Origin: Bordetella petrii
GTDB lineage: Bacteria > Pseudomonadota > Gammaproteobacteria > Burkholderiales > Burkholderiaceae_B
Assembly (NCBI RefSeq): GCF_017356245.1
Contig: NZ_JAFMZZ010000001.1
Location: 1,871,624 to 1,935,623, forward strand
DNA: 64,000 nucleotides
Reading direction: 5' to 3'
Numbering within the stretch: the stretch's first letter is position 1; every line of letters starts with the position of its first letter. Shown piece after piece: positions 33,999 to 44,031 of this stretch. The notes below the pieces were generated by a model. That model had not been told where the DNA came from. It did not search any database and saw only the letters and a list, made by a program, of their open reading frames with translations. Position numbers and translations under genes: made by a program.

Positions 33999-34883
33999 AT
34001 GGCTGCGCGGCGACTCCCGCCAAGCGAACGCGATCAGCTCACGCTGTTTCGCGCGCTGCCGGGCGACATGCGTCCGCGCGATGCGCAGGACCTCATGGCC
34101 TATCCGTTCTTCTCGTTGTCGAAATCGCACCGTGTGGTGCCCATCGACTTCACGGCCGGGCCGGTGCGTATTCAGGTCGAAGCCGTCCCCGAACACGGCA
34201 TGGCGACAATCTGGGATGCGGACATCTTGATCTGGGCGGCCAGTCAGATCGTCGCGGCCCGCGACCGCGGACTGCCAACGTCTCGGCTGATTGCGGCCAC
34301 CCCGCACGAAATCCTGACCTTCACCGGGCGCGGCACCGGCGCACGCGACTACCGGCGCCTGCGTGCGGCGCTTGATCGCCTGCAATCGACCACGGTAGCC
34401 ACGTCGCTGCGTCAGGCCGATGGCCGGCGTCTGCATCGGTTCTCGTGGATCAATGAATGGAAGGAAGTCGTTCACGCCGATGGCCGCTCGGCGGGTCTCG
34501 ATCTGATCCTGCCCGACTGGTTCTACAGCGGCGTGCTTTGCAATGCGCTGGTGCTGAGTATCGACCCGCGCTACTTCCGGCTAACCGGCGGCATCGAGCG
34601 CTGGCTGTACCGCCTGGTGCGCAAGCACGGCGGCGCCCAGCGCATGGGGTGGCGTTTCGAGCTGCGCCACCTCTATGTCAAATCCGGCAGCCATGCCCGC
34701 TATGCCGACTTTGCGCTGGACGTCCGTCGTTTGGCTCAGCGCCAGACGCTACCGGGCTATCGCCTGCGTGTGGCATATGCGGGTGGCGCCGAACAGTTGT
34801 TCTTCTACCGACATCCTGCGCAAGCCGGCCACTTGCCGGCCCCTGTGGCGAGATGTGAACGGAGCACATCAACATGTGGATAA
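33999..34883 (+). CDS. repA: Replication initiator protein A
   Basis: A 294-residue protein of the RPA/RepA family from broad-host-range plasmids and ICEs: MAYPFFSLSKSHRVVPIDF, TIWDADILIWAASQIVAARD, and the C-terminal GGIERWLYRLVRKHGG. Its stop codon is part of a consensus DnaA box and iterons follow immediately, supporting true initiator function rather than a relic. Confidence 0.9.
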   Translation: MAARRLPPSERDQLTLFRALPGDMRPRDAQDLMAYPFFSLSKSHRVVPIDFTAGPVRIQVEAVPEHGMATIWDADILIWAASQIVAARDRGLPTSRLIAATPHEILTFTGRGTGARDYRRLRAALDRLQSTTVATSLRQADGRRLHRFSWINEWKEVVHADGRSAGLDLILPDWFYSGVLCNALVLSIDPRYFRLTGGIERWLYRLVRKHGGAQRMGWRFELRHLYVKSGSHARYADFALDVRRLAQRQTLPGYRLRVAYAGGAEQLFFYRHPAQAGHLPAPVARCERSTSTCG

Positions 34884-34982
34884 CTTGTGGGCAACCCTGT
34901 GAACATCCTGTGGATGCATTCGTGCTATCGGGCGCATCCGGTTCGTGCTATCAGGCGCAAAACAGTCGTGCTATCAGGCGCA
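34875..34982. other. oriV: Putative replication origin: DnaA box and three iterons
   Basis: The reverse strand carries TTATCCACA, a perfect DnaA box (34875-34883), overlapping the repA stop. Three 17-base direct repeats TCGTGCTATC(A/G)GGCGCA start at 34920, 34943 and 34966, exactly 23 bases apart. An AT-richer tract with repeated CTAACT units follows at about 35029-35060, as expected of an unwinding element. Confidence 0.8.
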
Positions 34983-35086
34983 GCGATGCCTTGAAACCCG
35001 CGCCAATCAAGGCGCTCCGGGCCGTTCCTAACTCTCTAACTAAAAGACTAACTAAGACTACTAGCGCGAGGTTGTTTGGTCAAAAA

Positions 35087-35830
35087 TTGACCAGTGAACC
35101 ATGCGAGGCCGTTAAAAGCAGTAGACAACCGGAGCCATTACCGGTCGTTATCGGCGCGCTGGATGCCGACCTCGGTCGGCCTCACACTGGCCGAGTCATT
35201 GCGCTACTGAACCAGAAAGGCGGCTCGGGCAAGACGACGCTGGCTACACACCTGGCTGGGGAGTTGGCCAGCGAGGGATTCAACGTCGCGTTGCTCGACG
35301 CCGATCCGCAAGGCTCGGCCTCGGGCTGGGCCGAGCGACGTGCACAAAACGGGCACAAGCGCCTGTACGGTGTTTTCGGCCTGGCACGCGAGTCCTTGCA
35401 TGTTGACGTGCCGCACATCGCGCGCAGCGCCGATTTTGTCGTGATCGACGGCCCGCCGCGGACGGCGGCCATCACGCGCTCAGCGCTGCTGGCCTGCGAT
35501 ATCGTGCTGATTCCTGTGCAACCCTCGGCCTATGACGTGTGGGCCAGCCAGGAGATGGTACGTCTCATCGAGGAAGCGCGCCTGTACCGCCCGCAGCTTC
35601 GGGCGGCCTTTGTCATCAACCGGCGCGTCGTGGGCACCGTCATCGGCCGCGAAGCGCGTGCCGCACTAGCAGAGCAGATCCTACCGACACTGGCGGTCGA
35701 GATAAGTCAACGCATTGCGTTTGCGGACAGCGTGGCCGGCGGCTTGCTAGTGCGCGAGCGCGACGCCCGTGGCGCGGCCGCTCGCGAGATCGCGCGGCTT
35801 GCCGCTCAAGTGCGCAAGGCGCTGCGATGA
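35087..35830 (+). CDS. parA: ParA family partition ATPase
   Basis: Deviant Walker ATPase with IALLNQKGGSGKTTLATHLA, the A' motif LLDADPQGSASGW and VVIDGPPRTAA. Its core is about 210 residues, the family norm in Tn4371-type elements. No ATG or GTG lies within 150 bases upstream of the P-loop; in-frame choices are TTG at 35087 (used here, 247 residues), TTG at 35072, or a rare ATT at 35198 that would match family length. It acts with ParB and the small downstream protein. Confidence 0.88.
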   Translation: MTSEPCEAVKSSRQPEPLPVVIGALDADLGRPHTGRVIALLNQKGGSGKTTLATHLAGELASEGFNVALLDADPQGSASGWAERRAQNGHKRLYGVFGLARESLHVDVPHIARSADFVVIDGPPRTAAITRSALLACDIVLIPVQPSAYDVWASQEMVRLIEEARLYRPQLRAAFVINRRVVGTVIGREARAALAEQILPTLAVEISQRIAFADSVAGGLLVRERDARGAAAREIARLAAQVRKALR

Positions 35831-36060
35831 GCGAGTCCCGCGAGCGTCCCATGATCGGTACGCGACCCGCGCCACGCGGCGCGACTGCCTGGGTAAAGCA
35901 TGGCGACGGGCCTGCGCCCGTTTACAGCGCACGGCTGACCATTGATGTAACGCCCGCGCTGCGCGGGCGCATCAAGGTGGCCGCATTCCAGCATGGCGTG
36001 ACCGCCGCCACCATGCTGCGCACCGTATTGGAACGCGAGTTCCCGGAGCGCACGTCATGA
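35827..36060 (+). CDS. Small ParA-coupled segregation protein
   Basis: A 77-residue basic protein whose ATG overlaps the parA stop (ATGA). The C-terminal SARLTIDVTPALRGRIKVAA, FQHGVTAATMLRTVLEREF looks like a ribbon-helix-helix of the ParG/CopG kind. Position after parA suggests a centromere-binding or regulatory partner. Confidence 0.75.
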   Translation: MSESRERPMIGTRPAPRGATAWVKHGDGPAPVYSARLTIDVTPALRGRIKVAAFQHGVTAATMLRTVLEREFPERTS

Positions 36061-36070
36061 CGGTGCCGCC

Positions 36071-36544
36071 ATGTACGTGACGCGCGTGGCGCTGGCGAGC
36101 ATAGGTCGGCACGTACGCATCCGGCTGCGCTTTGGCGCGCCGCAACGCATCGTGCGGCTGGATGCATACCGGCGCCTGGCGATCTTCATGCCCGGCGCGG
36201 TGTGCTGCCGCGTGAGCTGGGCCGCCAATGCCTACGGTACCGTGGCCTGGACGCTGATGGTGATGCAAGCGGCTACACCGCTTGATGCCGTCCAACGCAT
36301 CTCGGGCGTTGTGCCCGGGGCGCGTCTCTTGCTGCGCGTTGATGGCAAGCGGCAGGTCAAAACCGTGCTTGCGCTGATCGATGCCGTCGAGGTCGGCGGC
36401 ATCGCACCTGTGACGGTTTCGCCCGCCTACTGGCGCACCGTGGCCAACCGGCTCGCGGCTCGGCAAGCGCCACCGGTCTACACGGCCGAGCGGCATGCCG
36501 CTTACCTTGCGCGTCGCACTTTACAGGGAGTAAATGATGTCTGA
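36071..36544 (+). CDS. DUF2840 family protein
   Basis: A 157-residue protein (RIRLRFGAPQRIVRLDAYRR, CCRVSWAANAYGTVAWTLMV, VVPGARLLLRVDGK). Similarity to the DUF2840 family and its place between parA and traF are as in Tn4371-type elements. It overlaps the traF start by 11 bases. Function is unknown, presumably linked to transfer. Confidence 0.82.
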   Translation: MYVTRVALASIGRHVRIRLRFGAPQRIVRLDAYRRLAIFMPGAVCCRVSWAANAYGTVAWTLMVMQAATPLDAVQRISGVVPGARLLLRVDGKRQVKTVLALIDAVEVGGIAPVTVSPAYWRTVANRLAARQAPPVYTAERHAAYLARRTLQGVNDV

Positions 36545-37127
36545 TGTGCCATGCGTTGCGTGCCGGCCCGCCTGGCGCTATCGCGTAGCGGTGCTGGCCA
36601 GCACGACGGTCGGTCTGGCGGCAATTTTGGCGTCCGGCCTGCTGCGTGCCGTAGCGCCTGCCGCCGCGTCCGGCGATCCGGTTGCTACATTCGCGCCCCG
36701 CCTAGTCTACAACGCCAGCGACAGCGTGCCGCGCGGCTTCTATGTTATCCATGCGCAGCCGCCGCGTGTGGGCGATACCATCCTCACGCGCTTGCCCGGC
36801 GATGCCGCGAGGCGGGCTGCCGAGCGCGGCTACTTGCCAGCTGGCGTGCCGCTGATCAAACCGATCGCCGCTGGCTATGGCGATCATGTCTGCGTGCGCA
36901 ACGGTATCGTGCGCATCAATGGCCGTGTGGTGACGCGCACGCTCACACACGACCGCCAGGGCCGGCCAATGTCTGCCTGGCCAGGCTGCCGGCTATTGAC
37001 CATACACGAATGGTTTTTGCTCGGCACGACGCACCCGGCGTCGTTCGACAGCCGCTATTTTGGTCCCGTTACGCACGCGGCCGCCTACGGCGTGGCCGTG
37101 CCGCTCTGGGTGTGGGGCACGCCATGA
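36534..37127 (+). CDS. traF: Conjugative transfer signal peptidase TraF
   Basis: A 197-residue S26-type peptidase. An N-terminal membrane segment (residues 15-42) precedes the catalytic Ser in YNASDSVPRGFYV and the Lys in GVPLIKPIAAGYGDHVCVRN. TraF-like proteins mature the pilin subunit. An ATGATG at 36534/36537 leaves two possible starts. Confidence 0.88.
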   Translation: MMSDVPCVACRPAWRYRVAVLASTTVGLAAILASGLLRAVAPAAASGDPVATFAPRLVYNASDSVPRGFYVIHAQPPRVGDTILTRLPGDAARRAAERGYLPAGVPLIKPIAAGYGDHVCVRNGIVRINGRVVTRTLTHDRQGRPMSAWPGCRLLTIHEWFLLGTTHPASFDSRYFGPVTHAAAYGVAVPLWVWGTP

Positions 37128-37571
37128 GTGGCGTGTTGTCGGTCAGTCACTTTGCGCGCCGGTTGCACTGCGCTATGCGGCGCGTATGCGGTGTTCGGCG
37201 CAGTGGCCATGTCAGCGGCTTGGCCAGATGGCTGCGCCCCGGCGTGCAGACCGCTTACCCTCGCGGCGGCTCGCCGTCTACGTCTGGCTGGCCCGGCCTG
37301 TGGCCGTCGCCCGCGCCCGGCGCACCCGGCATCGACCGGATCGCCAGTCTATTCCCGTCACCAAGACGGCGGCAAGGGGCGCAGGGTGACAGCGAGGGCA
37401 AGATAAAAGGGCCAGCACGTGGTTGGCCGCAAACCCTTGTCTGCACGTGTGGGGAGACGACACGCGGGTCGGTGGACCGTGTGCCGTGGAAGGACGCTTG
37501 GGCTCATGGGTGCAGGCGTCGCCGTGTGCTGTCTGCGCTCGTGTGCGCTTGCCTTGTCGGGAGTGTGGCCG
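37128..37571 (+). pseudogene. Region between traF and relaxase, possible gene remnant
   Basis: A 444-base gap in an otherwise tightly packed transfer operon. The frame from GTG 37128 to 37406 has a signal-peptide-like start (TALCGAYAVFGAVAMSAAWP) and an abrupt Arg-rich end (YSRHQDGGKGRRVTARAR) without a domain between. In related elements a lytic transglycosylase is often found here, so an internally deleted remnant is possible; this is inference. Confidence 0.35.
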
Positions 37572-39533
37572 ATGGCGCAACCTGACGACGATCGTTTCCG
37601 GCCCCAGCCCGGTGCGCCTCGCCAGCGCGGCGGTGGCGGCGAACGCTTTGTGTCGCTGGTGCGCCGTCAGGTGGCCAAGACAGGCCAGGCGGCCGGCCGC
37701 TCGATGCGTGGCCGCCAGTTCGGCCGGGGCCGGGTCGCGGCTCGATTGAGAGGGCGCACGCCGACGCTGCGCAGCCGGCGCGTCGTCATCAAATCGCGTT
37801 TCGTGATGATCAAACCCGGCTCGGATGCCATCGCCGCGCACCTGCGCTACATCGAGCGCGATGGCGTCACCCGCGACGGCGAACGCGGCCAGGCCTATGG
37901 CGCCCAAACCGACGCGGCCGATACGCAAGCTTTCGCCGATCGCTGCCAGCAGGACCGGCACCAATTCCGATTCATACTTTCCAGTGAAGATGCTGTGGAG
38001 ATTGGCGATCTGCGCGCCTTCACTCGCACCTTCATGCAGCGCATGGAAGTCGATCTGCAAACCCGACTGGATTGGGTGGCCGTCGATCACTGGGACACCG
38101 ACAATCCGCATACGCATATCGTGCTGCGCGGACGGGCCGATAACGGGCAGGATCTAGTCATTGCACCGGAATATATGAGCCATGGCATGCGCGAGCGCGC
38201 TGCCGAGCTGGCCACCGAGTGGCTCGGGCCACGTACGGAACGCGAGATCGCCGACACCTTGCAGCGCGAAGTCCAGCAAGAGCGGTTCACCACCTTGGAT
38301 CGGTCACTGTTGCGCCTGTCAGTCGACGCCGAGGCAACAGGTGCATCGGGCTTGCGCGGCGACTCGTCTTATCAGCACGCGCTGGCCGCTCGCTTGCAGC
38401 ATTTGACCGGCATGGGTTTGGCCCATTTGAACGATGATGGCCGCTATCAGCTTGATGCAAAGTTGGAGGCCACGTTACGCAGCCTGGGCGAGCGCGGCGA
38501 CATTCTGCGCGCCTTGCACCGGGCAATGCGCGACCAGGCACGCGAATACGTCATCGAATCCGGGCCAGCGCTGCGCCATCCCATCATCGGCCGCATTGCC
38601 GACAAGGGGCTTGCCAATGAGCTGTATGACAAAGGTTATCTCGTCATCGACGCGGCCGATGGCCGGGCGCATTACCTAGCATTGCCGCCCGGTATGGTGC
38701 TGGCCGACTTCCCGACGAATGGCATCGTAGAAGTGCAGCCTATCCCGGAAAGCGCTGCCGACAGAAACATCGCCAAGCAAGCGGCGGGCGGTCTATATCG
38801 ACCCGGCGAACACTTGGCCGAACTCGAACGCTGGCAAGCGCAGCGTGAAGACAGTCAGGATCAGAAACGCCTGCCCAGTCCCGAAGCCATGGTGCGCTCG
38901 CATGTGATGCGTCTCGAAAGTCTGCGGCGTGCCGAGATTGTGGAGCGTGTGGACGATGAAACCTGGAAGGTGCCAAACGATCTCATCAAGCAGGGGCGGG
39001 AACATGATCTGAAGATGCGCCACGGCATCAACATCACGGTACGCTCGCACCTGCCTCTGGCGAACCAGATCGACGCGCGGGGCGCAACCTGGCTGGATCG
39101 CAAGCTGATCGACAACGGCAAAGACCTGACAGGACAGGGTTTCGGCGGCGAGGCGCGAGAGGCCATGCGGGCGCGTGCGGCCCACTTGGAAAGCGAGGGG
39201 CTGGCTCGACGTCAGGGGCTGCACGTCATCGTTGCGCGTGGACTGCTCAATACGCTGCGTGACCGGGAAGTGGCAGCGGTAGCTCAGCGGCTGGCCATGG
39301 AAACGGGCCTGACGTATCAGCCGCTGGGCGAAGATGGCCAGGCCGCCGGCGTCTACCGGCGTTCACTAATGCTGGCCAGCGGTCGCTACGCCATGCTGGA
39401 CGATGGGCTGGGTTTTACGCTAGTGCCATGGCGGCCGGTACTGGCGCAGCGGCTGGGTGAATCCATGTCGGTCTCGATCGAGAATGGCCGGGCGACGTGG
39501 GAGTTAGGTAAACAGCGCGGCCGAGCATTGTGA
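37572..39533 (+). CDS. rlxS: DUF3363 family relaxase (VirD2-like)
   Basis: A 653-residue conjugative relaxase. The three-histidine metal motif is HWDTDNPHTHIVLRG near residues 178-192, and AAHLRYIERDGVTRDGE is typical of the family; the C-terminal half is DUF3363. The ATG at 37572 gives MAQPDDDRFRPQPGAPRQRG, the usual family start. It would nick oriT to start transfer. The oriT itself was not identified. Confidence 0.9.
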   Translation: MAQPDDDRFRPQPGAPRQRGGGGERFVSLVRRQVAKTGQAAGRSMRGRQFGRGRVAARLRGRTPTLRSRRVVIKSRFVMIKPGSDAIAAHLRYIERDGVTRDGERGQAYGAQTDAADTQAFADRCQQDRHQFRFILSSEDAVEIGDLRAFTRTFMQRMEVDLQTRLDWVAVDHWDTDNPHTHIVLRGRADNGQDLVIAPEYMSHGMRERAAELATEWLGPRTEREIADTLQREVQQERFTTLDRSLLRLSVDAEATGASGLRGDSSYQHALAARLQHLTGMGLAHLNDDGRYQLDAKLEATLRSLGERGDILRALHRAMRDQAREYVIESGPALRHPIIGRIADKGLANELYDKGYLVIDAADGRAHYLALPPGMVLADFPTNGIVEVQPIPESAADRNIAKQAAGGLYRPGEHLAELERWQAQREDSQDQKRLPSPEAMVRSHVMRLESLRRAEIVERVDDETWKVPNDLIKQGREHDLKMRHGINITVRSHLPLANQIDARGATWLDRKLIDNGKDLTGQGFGGEAREAMRARAAHLESEGLARRQGLHVIVARGLLNTLRDREVAAVAQRLAMETGLTYQPLGEDGQAAGVYRRSLMLASGRYAMLDDGLGFTLVPWRPVLAQRLGESMSVSIENGRATWELGKQRGRAL

Positions 39534-39535
39534 GG

Positions 39536-39733
39536 CTAATGTCGGGGTTCGCTCTCAACCTGACGCGCCAACTCCAAATAGGCCTGCTCCAGATACTCCG
39601 CTTCAACATCTCGTGCGCCCATGGCTTCCAGGGCCTGTAGCAGCGACTCGGCCACAATTGTGTCCCCTTCCTTGCATGCGCGTTTGAACGCTGCAAGTAC
39701 GTCGTCACCTAAGGTTGAAGCTGCTTTGTCCAT
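39536..39733 (-). CDS. Small acidic helical protein
   Basis: A 65-residue protein (MDKAASTLGDDVLAAFKRAC, IVAESLLQALEAMGARDVEA) predicted all-helical. It is convergent with the relaxase, three bases from its stop. Function is unknown. It marks the edge between the transfer genes and the copper cargo. Confidence 0.6.
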   Translation of the reverse strand: MDKAASTLGDDVLAAFKRACKEGDTIVAESLLQALEAMGARDVEAEYLEQAYLELARQVESEPRH

Positions 39734-39974
39734 GATTTAGCCCGCGAACTCTCACAGCACTCGCAAAAAAGAAGCCGCTCGGTCCATAAGTGACTAATTT
39801 CGTTTGGCCTTTTGAAGGCGATAATAATGGGTTCCACGATTCATTTACGTTTCGACCGCAGCAATTCCCGCCTCTTTCTCCGTAATCCCATTCCAGCCTT
39901 GTGAGATTGACCGAGCTACGGCCACGCACCTCACTTACGTGCTTTATTTGCTGTTTCCTGAAACGTCTTCAGCA

Positions 39975-41435
39975 TTAACTAATCAAAAATTGCCCCATCA
40001 TTCCAGCATCCTCGTGCTCAAGAATATGGCAGTGATACATAAATGGCGAACTCACCGCAGTCTGCGAAAACTTCACAAGCAACTCGACCGGCTCCTGAAC
40101 TATGACCGTATCTCGGAGACCTTGATCACGGATGCCCGGGCTCGAGCCATTTCGACTCAGTACCTCAAAGTGAACACCGTGAATATGGAACGGATGCGCC
40201 ATCATCTCACCTGAGACTTCCCAAATCTCGGTGTCTCCAAGTCGAATCCTTTCGTCAATCCGCGACATATCGAAAGCGCGGCCATTGATGCCGAACATTG
40301 TCATTCCGCCGCGCATTTGGCCTCCCATACCTATGTTCATTTCGAAACGACGCCGCCGAACGGCATTCGAAACGTTCGGGCGCTCCCAGCTGACAAGCTT
40401 GTCCGGCACGGCCTTCACCAGTGCCTCTCCTGACTGCGGTTCGAACCTGACAACCGTCTCGCGTCCGATACCACCCAGATTAGTGACGCCTGTCATTGTT
40501 CTCATCATCATCGACATGGTGTTGTCTGGCCCCGCTTCGAGCAGAGCGGGACGGCCATCAGAAAAATCAACAATAATCTCAGCCCGCTCGCCGGGAGCAA
40601 GCCTCAAAGAACGCAATTCCACTGGCCCTTCGAGTAGCCCGCCTTCGGACGCAATCCATTGAAATGACCGGCCATCGTCAAAGGCGAGATCAAAGTCTCT
40701 GGAGTTGGCCCCATTGACCAAGCGAAGCCGAACTAGACGACGTGGCACTCGAGCCACCGGATTGACGGTTCCGTTGACCATCAACGTATCGCCGCGTCGG
40801 CCGTGCATCATCGACATCATTCCTTGCGGGAGGACAAGCATCCCATCCTGGAATTGTCGATCCTGCAATACCAACGGAAGATCATCGACGCCATACTCAG
40901 ACGGTAGTCCGAGCGCTCTTTCTTCGTCGTCAGAAACGATCAGGACGCCGGCCAGCCCGGCATAGACTTGCTCGGCGGTACGACCATGGGCATGCGAGTG
41001 ATACCAGAGCGTCGCTGCAGGCTGACGAATGGGAAGCACGGGTCGCCACGTAGCACCTGGACGGATCGTCTGGTGTGGACCGCCATCAAGCTCTCCGGGA
41101 ATGAGTAACCCATGCCAATGGACTGTTGTATCTTCGCGAAGGGAGTTGGTGACGGCAATTTGCACGTCATCACCGCGATGGACACGCAACGTCGGTCCAA
41201 GATAGCTGCCGTTATAGCCCAAGGTATCGCTTTCACGCCCGGAGTAGAAGGCTGTTCTGCCGGACTGCGCGGTCAGCACAATCGCTTGCCCCTTCGTGCG
41301 GGCATCAATCAGCTCAGGAATTCGTAACGCCGTTGAAGCGCTATTAGCCCTAGAAGGCCATAGGAGGGATCCCGCCAGGAACGAACCTCCTGCCAGGCCT
41401 GCCCCTGTGAGGAAAGATCGTCGGGTCAATGTCAT
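39975..41435 (-). CDS. Multicopper oxidase, CueO-like
   Basis: A 486-residue periplasmic cuprous oxidase. A twin-arginine signal (LTRRSFLTGAGLAGGSFLAG) opens the protein. All four copper motifs are present: HWHGLL, WYHSHAHG, HPFHIHGVHF and HCHILEHEDAGMM. A Met-rich segment (GMGGQMRGGMTMFG) lies near residues 370-385. It has its own CueR-type promoter at 41586-41616 and is probably monocistronic. Confidence 0.92.
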   Translation of the reverse strand: MTLTRRSFLTGAGLAGGSFLAGSLLWPSRANSASTALRIPELIDARTKGQAIVLTAQSGRTAFYSGRESDTLGYNGSYLGPTLRVHRGDDVQIAVTNSLREDTTVHWHGLLIPGELDGGPHQTIRPGATWRPVLPIRQPAATLWYHSHAHGRTAEQVYAGLAGVLIVSDDEERALGLPSEYGVDDLPLVLQDRQFQDGMLVLPQGMMSMMHGRRGDTLMVNGTVNPVARVPRRLVRLRLVNGANSRDFDLAFDDGRSFQWIASEGGLLEGPVELRSLRLAPGERAEIIVDFSDGRPALLEAGPDNTMSMMMRTMTGVTNLGGIGRETVVRFEPQSGEALVKAVPDKLVSWERPNVSNAVRRRRFEMNIGMGGQMRGGMTMFGINGRAFDMSRIDERIRLGDTEIWEVSGEMMAHPFHIHGVHFEVLSRNGSSPGIRDQGLRDTVIVQEPVELLVKFSQTAVSSPFMYHCHILEHEDAGMMGQFLIS

Positions 41436-41585
41436 AGCGAAGTTTTCTCAATTCCAGGCCATGCTTTGCACCCAGCTTTAAGTCAAAACGCTCACTGACA
41501 ATTAGAAGGATGCTTCGCCCAGCCGATGCCTCGCCGCACTCCCATTGCTTCGGGGACATGTATGTCATATGCGGCAATGGTAATT

Positions 41586-41616
41586 AGCGTAAACCTTACC
41601 ACCATGGAAAGGTCAA
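41586..41616 (-). promoter_or_regulatory. MerR/CueR-type promoter of the multicopper oxidase
   Basis: On the minus strand TTGACC, 19 bases (TTTCCATGGTGGTAAGGTT) and TACGCT. The overlong 19-bp spacer with a dyad (CCTTTCC...GGTAAGG) is the hallmark of promoters activated by MerR-family copper sensors. Confidence 0.82.
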
Positions 41617-41686
41617 GCATCCCTCTCAAATTGGATCTAAAGTGCCCCGCGAGATCCTCCCGTGTTTTCACTCTCTCGAATGCACA

Positions 41687-44005
41687 TTACTCGTCAATTT
41701 TCGCGACTCTAAGCCTCAACGCGTTACCGATCACGCTCACAGATGACAACGCCATAGCCGCCGCCGCAATGACGGGAGAGAGAAGGACGCCAAAAATCGG
41801 ATACAGCACACCGGCGGCAACGGGAATGCCCGCCGCGTTATAAATAAACGCAAAAAACAAGTTCTCTTTGATGTTTCGCATCGTTGCTTGGGAAGCACGC
41901 CGTGCGCGTACGATGCCCATGAGGTCGCCTTTCAGCAGCGTCACGCCGGCGCTTTCCATCGCCACGTCAGTACCGGTCCCCATGGCTATACCAACGTTAG
42001 CGGCGGCCAAAGCGGGCGCATCATTGACGCCGTCACCAGCCATGGCAACAATTCTGCCCTCTGCCTGGAAGCGCTTTACGGCAGCGCTTTTATCTTCGGG
42101 CAGCACTTCGCCTATAGCCTCATCGATGCCGAGCTGCTCGGCAACGGCACGCGCAGTCGCTTTGCTGTCCCCGGTAAGCATCACAACTCTGACTCCCGAC
42201 CTGTGTAGCGCATCGATCGCCTGGGGTGTCGACTCCTTGATGGGATCGGTGATGCTAACGAACCCGGCGTAGTGACTATCAATCCCGACATAAATGACTG
42301 TGGCGCCTTTCGCTCGTAGCGAATCGCCCGAGTCCTCGGCTGATATCACAATGCCGTGCTCTGCCAAGAATTTGGCGCTGCCGCAAACAATGTGCTTTTT
42401 GTCGACGGTTCCAATTACCCCCTTACCAACGGGAGAATCAAAATTCTCTACGGGTAAAAGCGCCAACTTCGCCTCTTGTGCAGCATCGACGATCGCAGTG
42501 GCTAATGGGTGCTCGCTGGCGCGCTCCACGCTGGCCAGCATTTGCAGCAGCACAGCGCGGTCTACGGCTGCCGCGGGCTGAATACTGGTGACCTTTGGTT
42601 TGCCTTCGGTCAACGTCCCCGTCTTGTCCACAATTACCAAATCAACTTTCTGCATCTGCTCGAGCACTTCGGCGTCTCGGATAAGCACCCCATGCTGTGC
42701 AGCACGCCCCACCCCGACCATGATCGACATAGGTGTAGCCAGCCCCAACGCGCAAGGGCACGCAATGATCAGCACAGACACCATCGCGATGAGTGCATAC
42801 GTGAAGGCAGGAGCCGGTCCCCAGTAAAGCCAGGCGGCAAAGGCAACCACAGATGCCACGATTACCGCAGGCACGAACCAGCCAGCCACTTGATCAGCCA
42901 GCCGCTGAATTGGCGCTCGACTGCGTTGCGCGGCCGCGACCATCTGTACGATTTGCGCTAGAAGCGTATCTGCCCCTACCCGCTCTGCCCGCATGACGAA
43001 ACTACCAGTTTGGTTCAGCGTCCCCGCAGTAACAGAGGACCCTGGCGCCTTTGTCACCGGAATTGGTTCACCCGTTATCATCGATTCATCTACGGTGCAT
43101 CGTCCCTCCAGAACCTCCCCGTCTACAGGGACTTTCTCACCCGGCCGAACTCGCAGTCGCTCGCCGACTTGGATCGACTCCAACGCGACAGTCTCGTCGC
43201 TGTCATCTTCTCTGACCCTAACCGCCGTCTTTGGCGCGAGGTTCAACAGCGCTTTAATCGCTCCAGAAGTCCGCTCTCGTGCGCGCAGCTCCAGCAGCTG
43301 CCCCAGTAGGACAAGCACCGTAATAACAGCAGCCGCCTCAAAGTAGACTGCGACAGCTCCCTGAGTCCGAAAGTTTTCGGGGAACCATTGTGGCGCGACC
43401 GTGGCGACGACGCTATAGATCCACGCAACGCCAGTGCCCAATGCAATAAGTGTGAACATGTTCAGACTTCGAAACACGAGCGACTTCCACGCTCGCACGA
43501 AGAATGGCCATCCCGCCCACCACACTACGGGGGTGGCCAACACAAATTGCAGCCAATTCGATAACTGTGGACTCACCAGTCTATGAATGTCGAATAGGTG
43601 CCCTCCCATCTCGAGTACGACTACGGGCAACGTAAGCACCAGGCCGATCCAGAATCGACGAGAAAAGTCACGCAACTCGCTACTTTCTTGCTCGCCGTCT
43701 AACGACACAGTCACCGGCTCGAGCGCCATGCCACAGATAGGGCAACTGCCCGGTCCAATCTGCCGAATCTGCGGATGCATCGGACATGTGTATTCCGCAC
43801 TCGATGATCCGGCACGCGATACGCCAGCGTCAGTCGTTCGGCCATGAGAGGAGCCATGATGATGGTCATGTCCTTCACAAGCGTGCCTCGTTGAAGGAGC
43901 CTTAGCGTCCTTCTCATCCCGATGATGACTGTGCTGGAACGCGTGTGTCGCAGGCCCATGCTTGTGGTCCGCCAAGTCCTGCTTTGGTAATGACTTCCGC
44001 GCCAT
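41687..44005 (-). CDS. copA: Copper-translocating P-type ATPase
   Basis: A 772-residue P1B ATPase exporting Cu(I). A His-rich N-terminus ([23 protein letters not shown]) precedes a heavy-metal-binding domain [30 protein letters not shown] in the membrane, [11 protein letters not shown] and [10 protein letters not shown] are intact. The usual GMTCxxC HMA domains are absent. The ATG at 44005 is used because the longer frame begins in the promoter. Confidence 0.93.
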   Translation of the reverse strand: MARKSLPKQDLADHKHGPATHAFQHSHHRDEKDAKAPSTRHACEGHDHHHGSSHGRTTDAGVSRAGSSSAEYTCPMHPQIRQIGPGSCPICGMALEPVTVSLDGEQESSELRDFSRRFWIGLVLTLPVVVLEMGGHLFDIHRLVSPQLSNWLQFVLATPVVWWAGWPFFVRAWKSLVFRSLNMFTLIALGTGVAWIYSVVATVAPQWFPENFRTQGAVAVYFEAAAVITVLVLLGQLLELRARERTSGAIKALLNLAPKTAVRVREDDSDETVALESIQVGERLRVRPGEKVPVDGEVLEGRCTVDESMITGEPIPVTKAPGSSVTAGTLNQTGSFVMRAERVGADTLLAQIVQMVAAAQRSRAPIQRLADQVAGWFVPAVIVASVVAFAAWLYWGPAPAFTYALIAMVSVLIIACPCALGLATPMSIMVGVGRAAQHGVLIRDAEVLEQMQKVDLVIVDKTGTLTEGKPKVTSIQPAAAVDRAVLLQMLASVERASEHPLATAIVDAAQEAKLALLPVENFDSPVGKGVIGTVDKKHIVCGSAKFLAEHGIVISAEDSGDSLRAKGATVIYVGIDSHYAGFVSITDPIKESTPQAIDALHRSGVRVVMLTGDSKATARAVAEQLGIDEAIGEVLPEDKSAAVKRFQAEGRIVAMAGDGVNDAPALAAANVGIAMGTGTDVAMESAGVTLLKGDLMGIVRARRASQATMRNIKENLFFAFIYNAAGIPVAAGVLYPIFGVLLSPVIAAAAMALSSVSVIGNALRLRVAKIDE

Positions 44006-44031
44006 GCCAACCTCCAGTGACTGAGGTTCTA

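Noticed and set aside
34920..34982. Regular 23-base direct repeats as a CRISPR array
   Set aside because: Only three 17-base repeats with 6-base gaps, no cas genes, and the position after repA fits iterons.
16993..39733. Integrated prophage
   Set aside because: No capsid, terminase, tail or lysis genes were seen; relaxase, TraF, RepA and ParAB point to a conjugative element.
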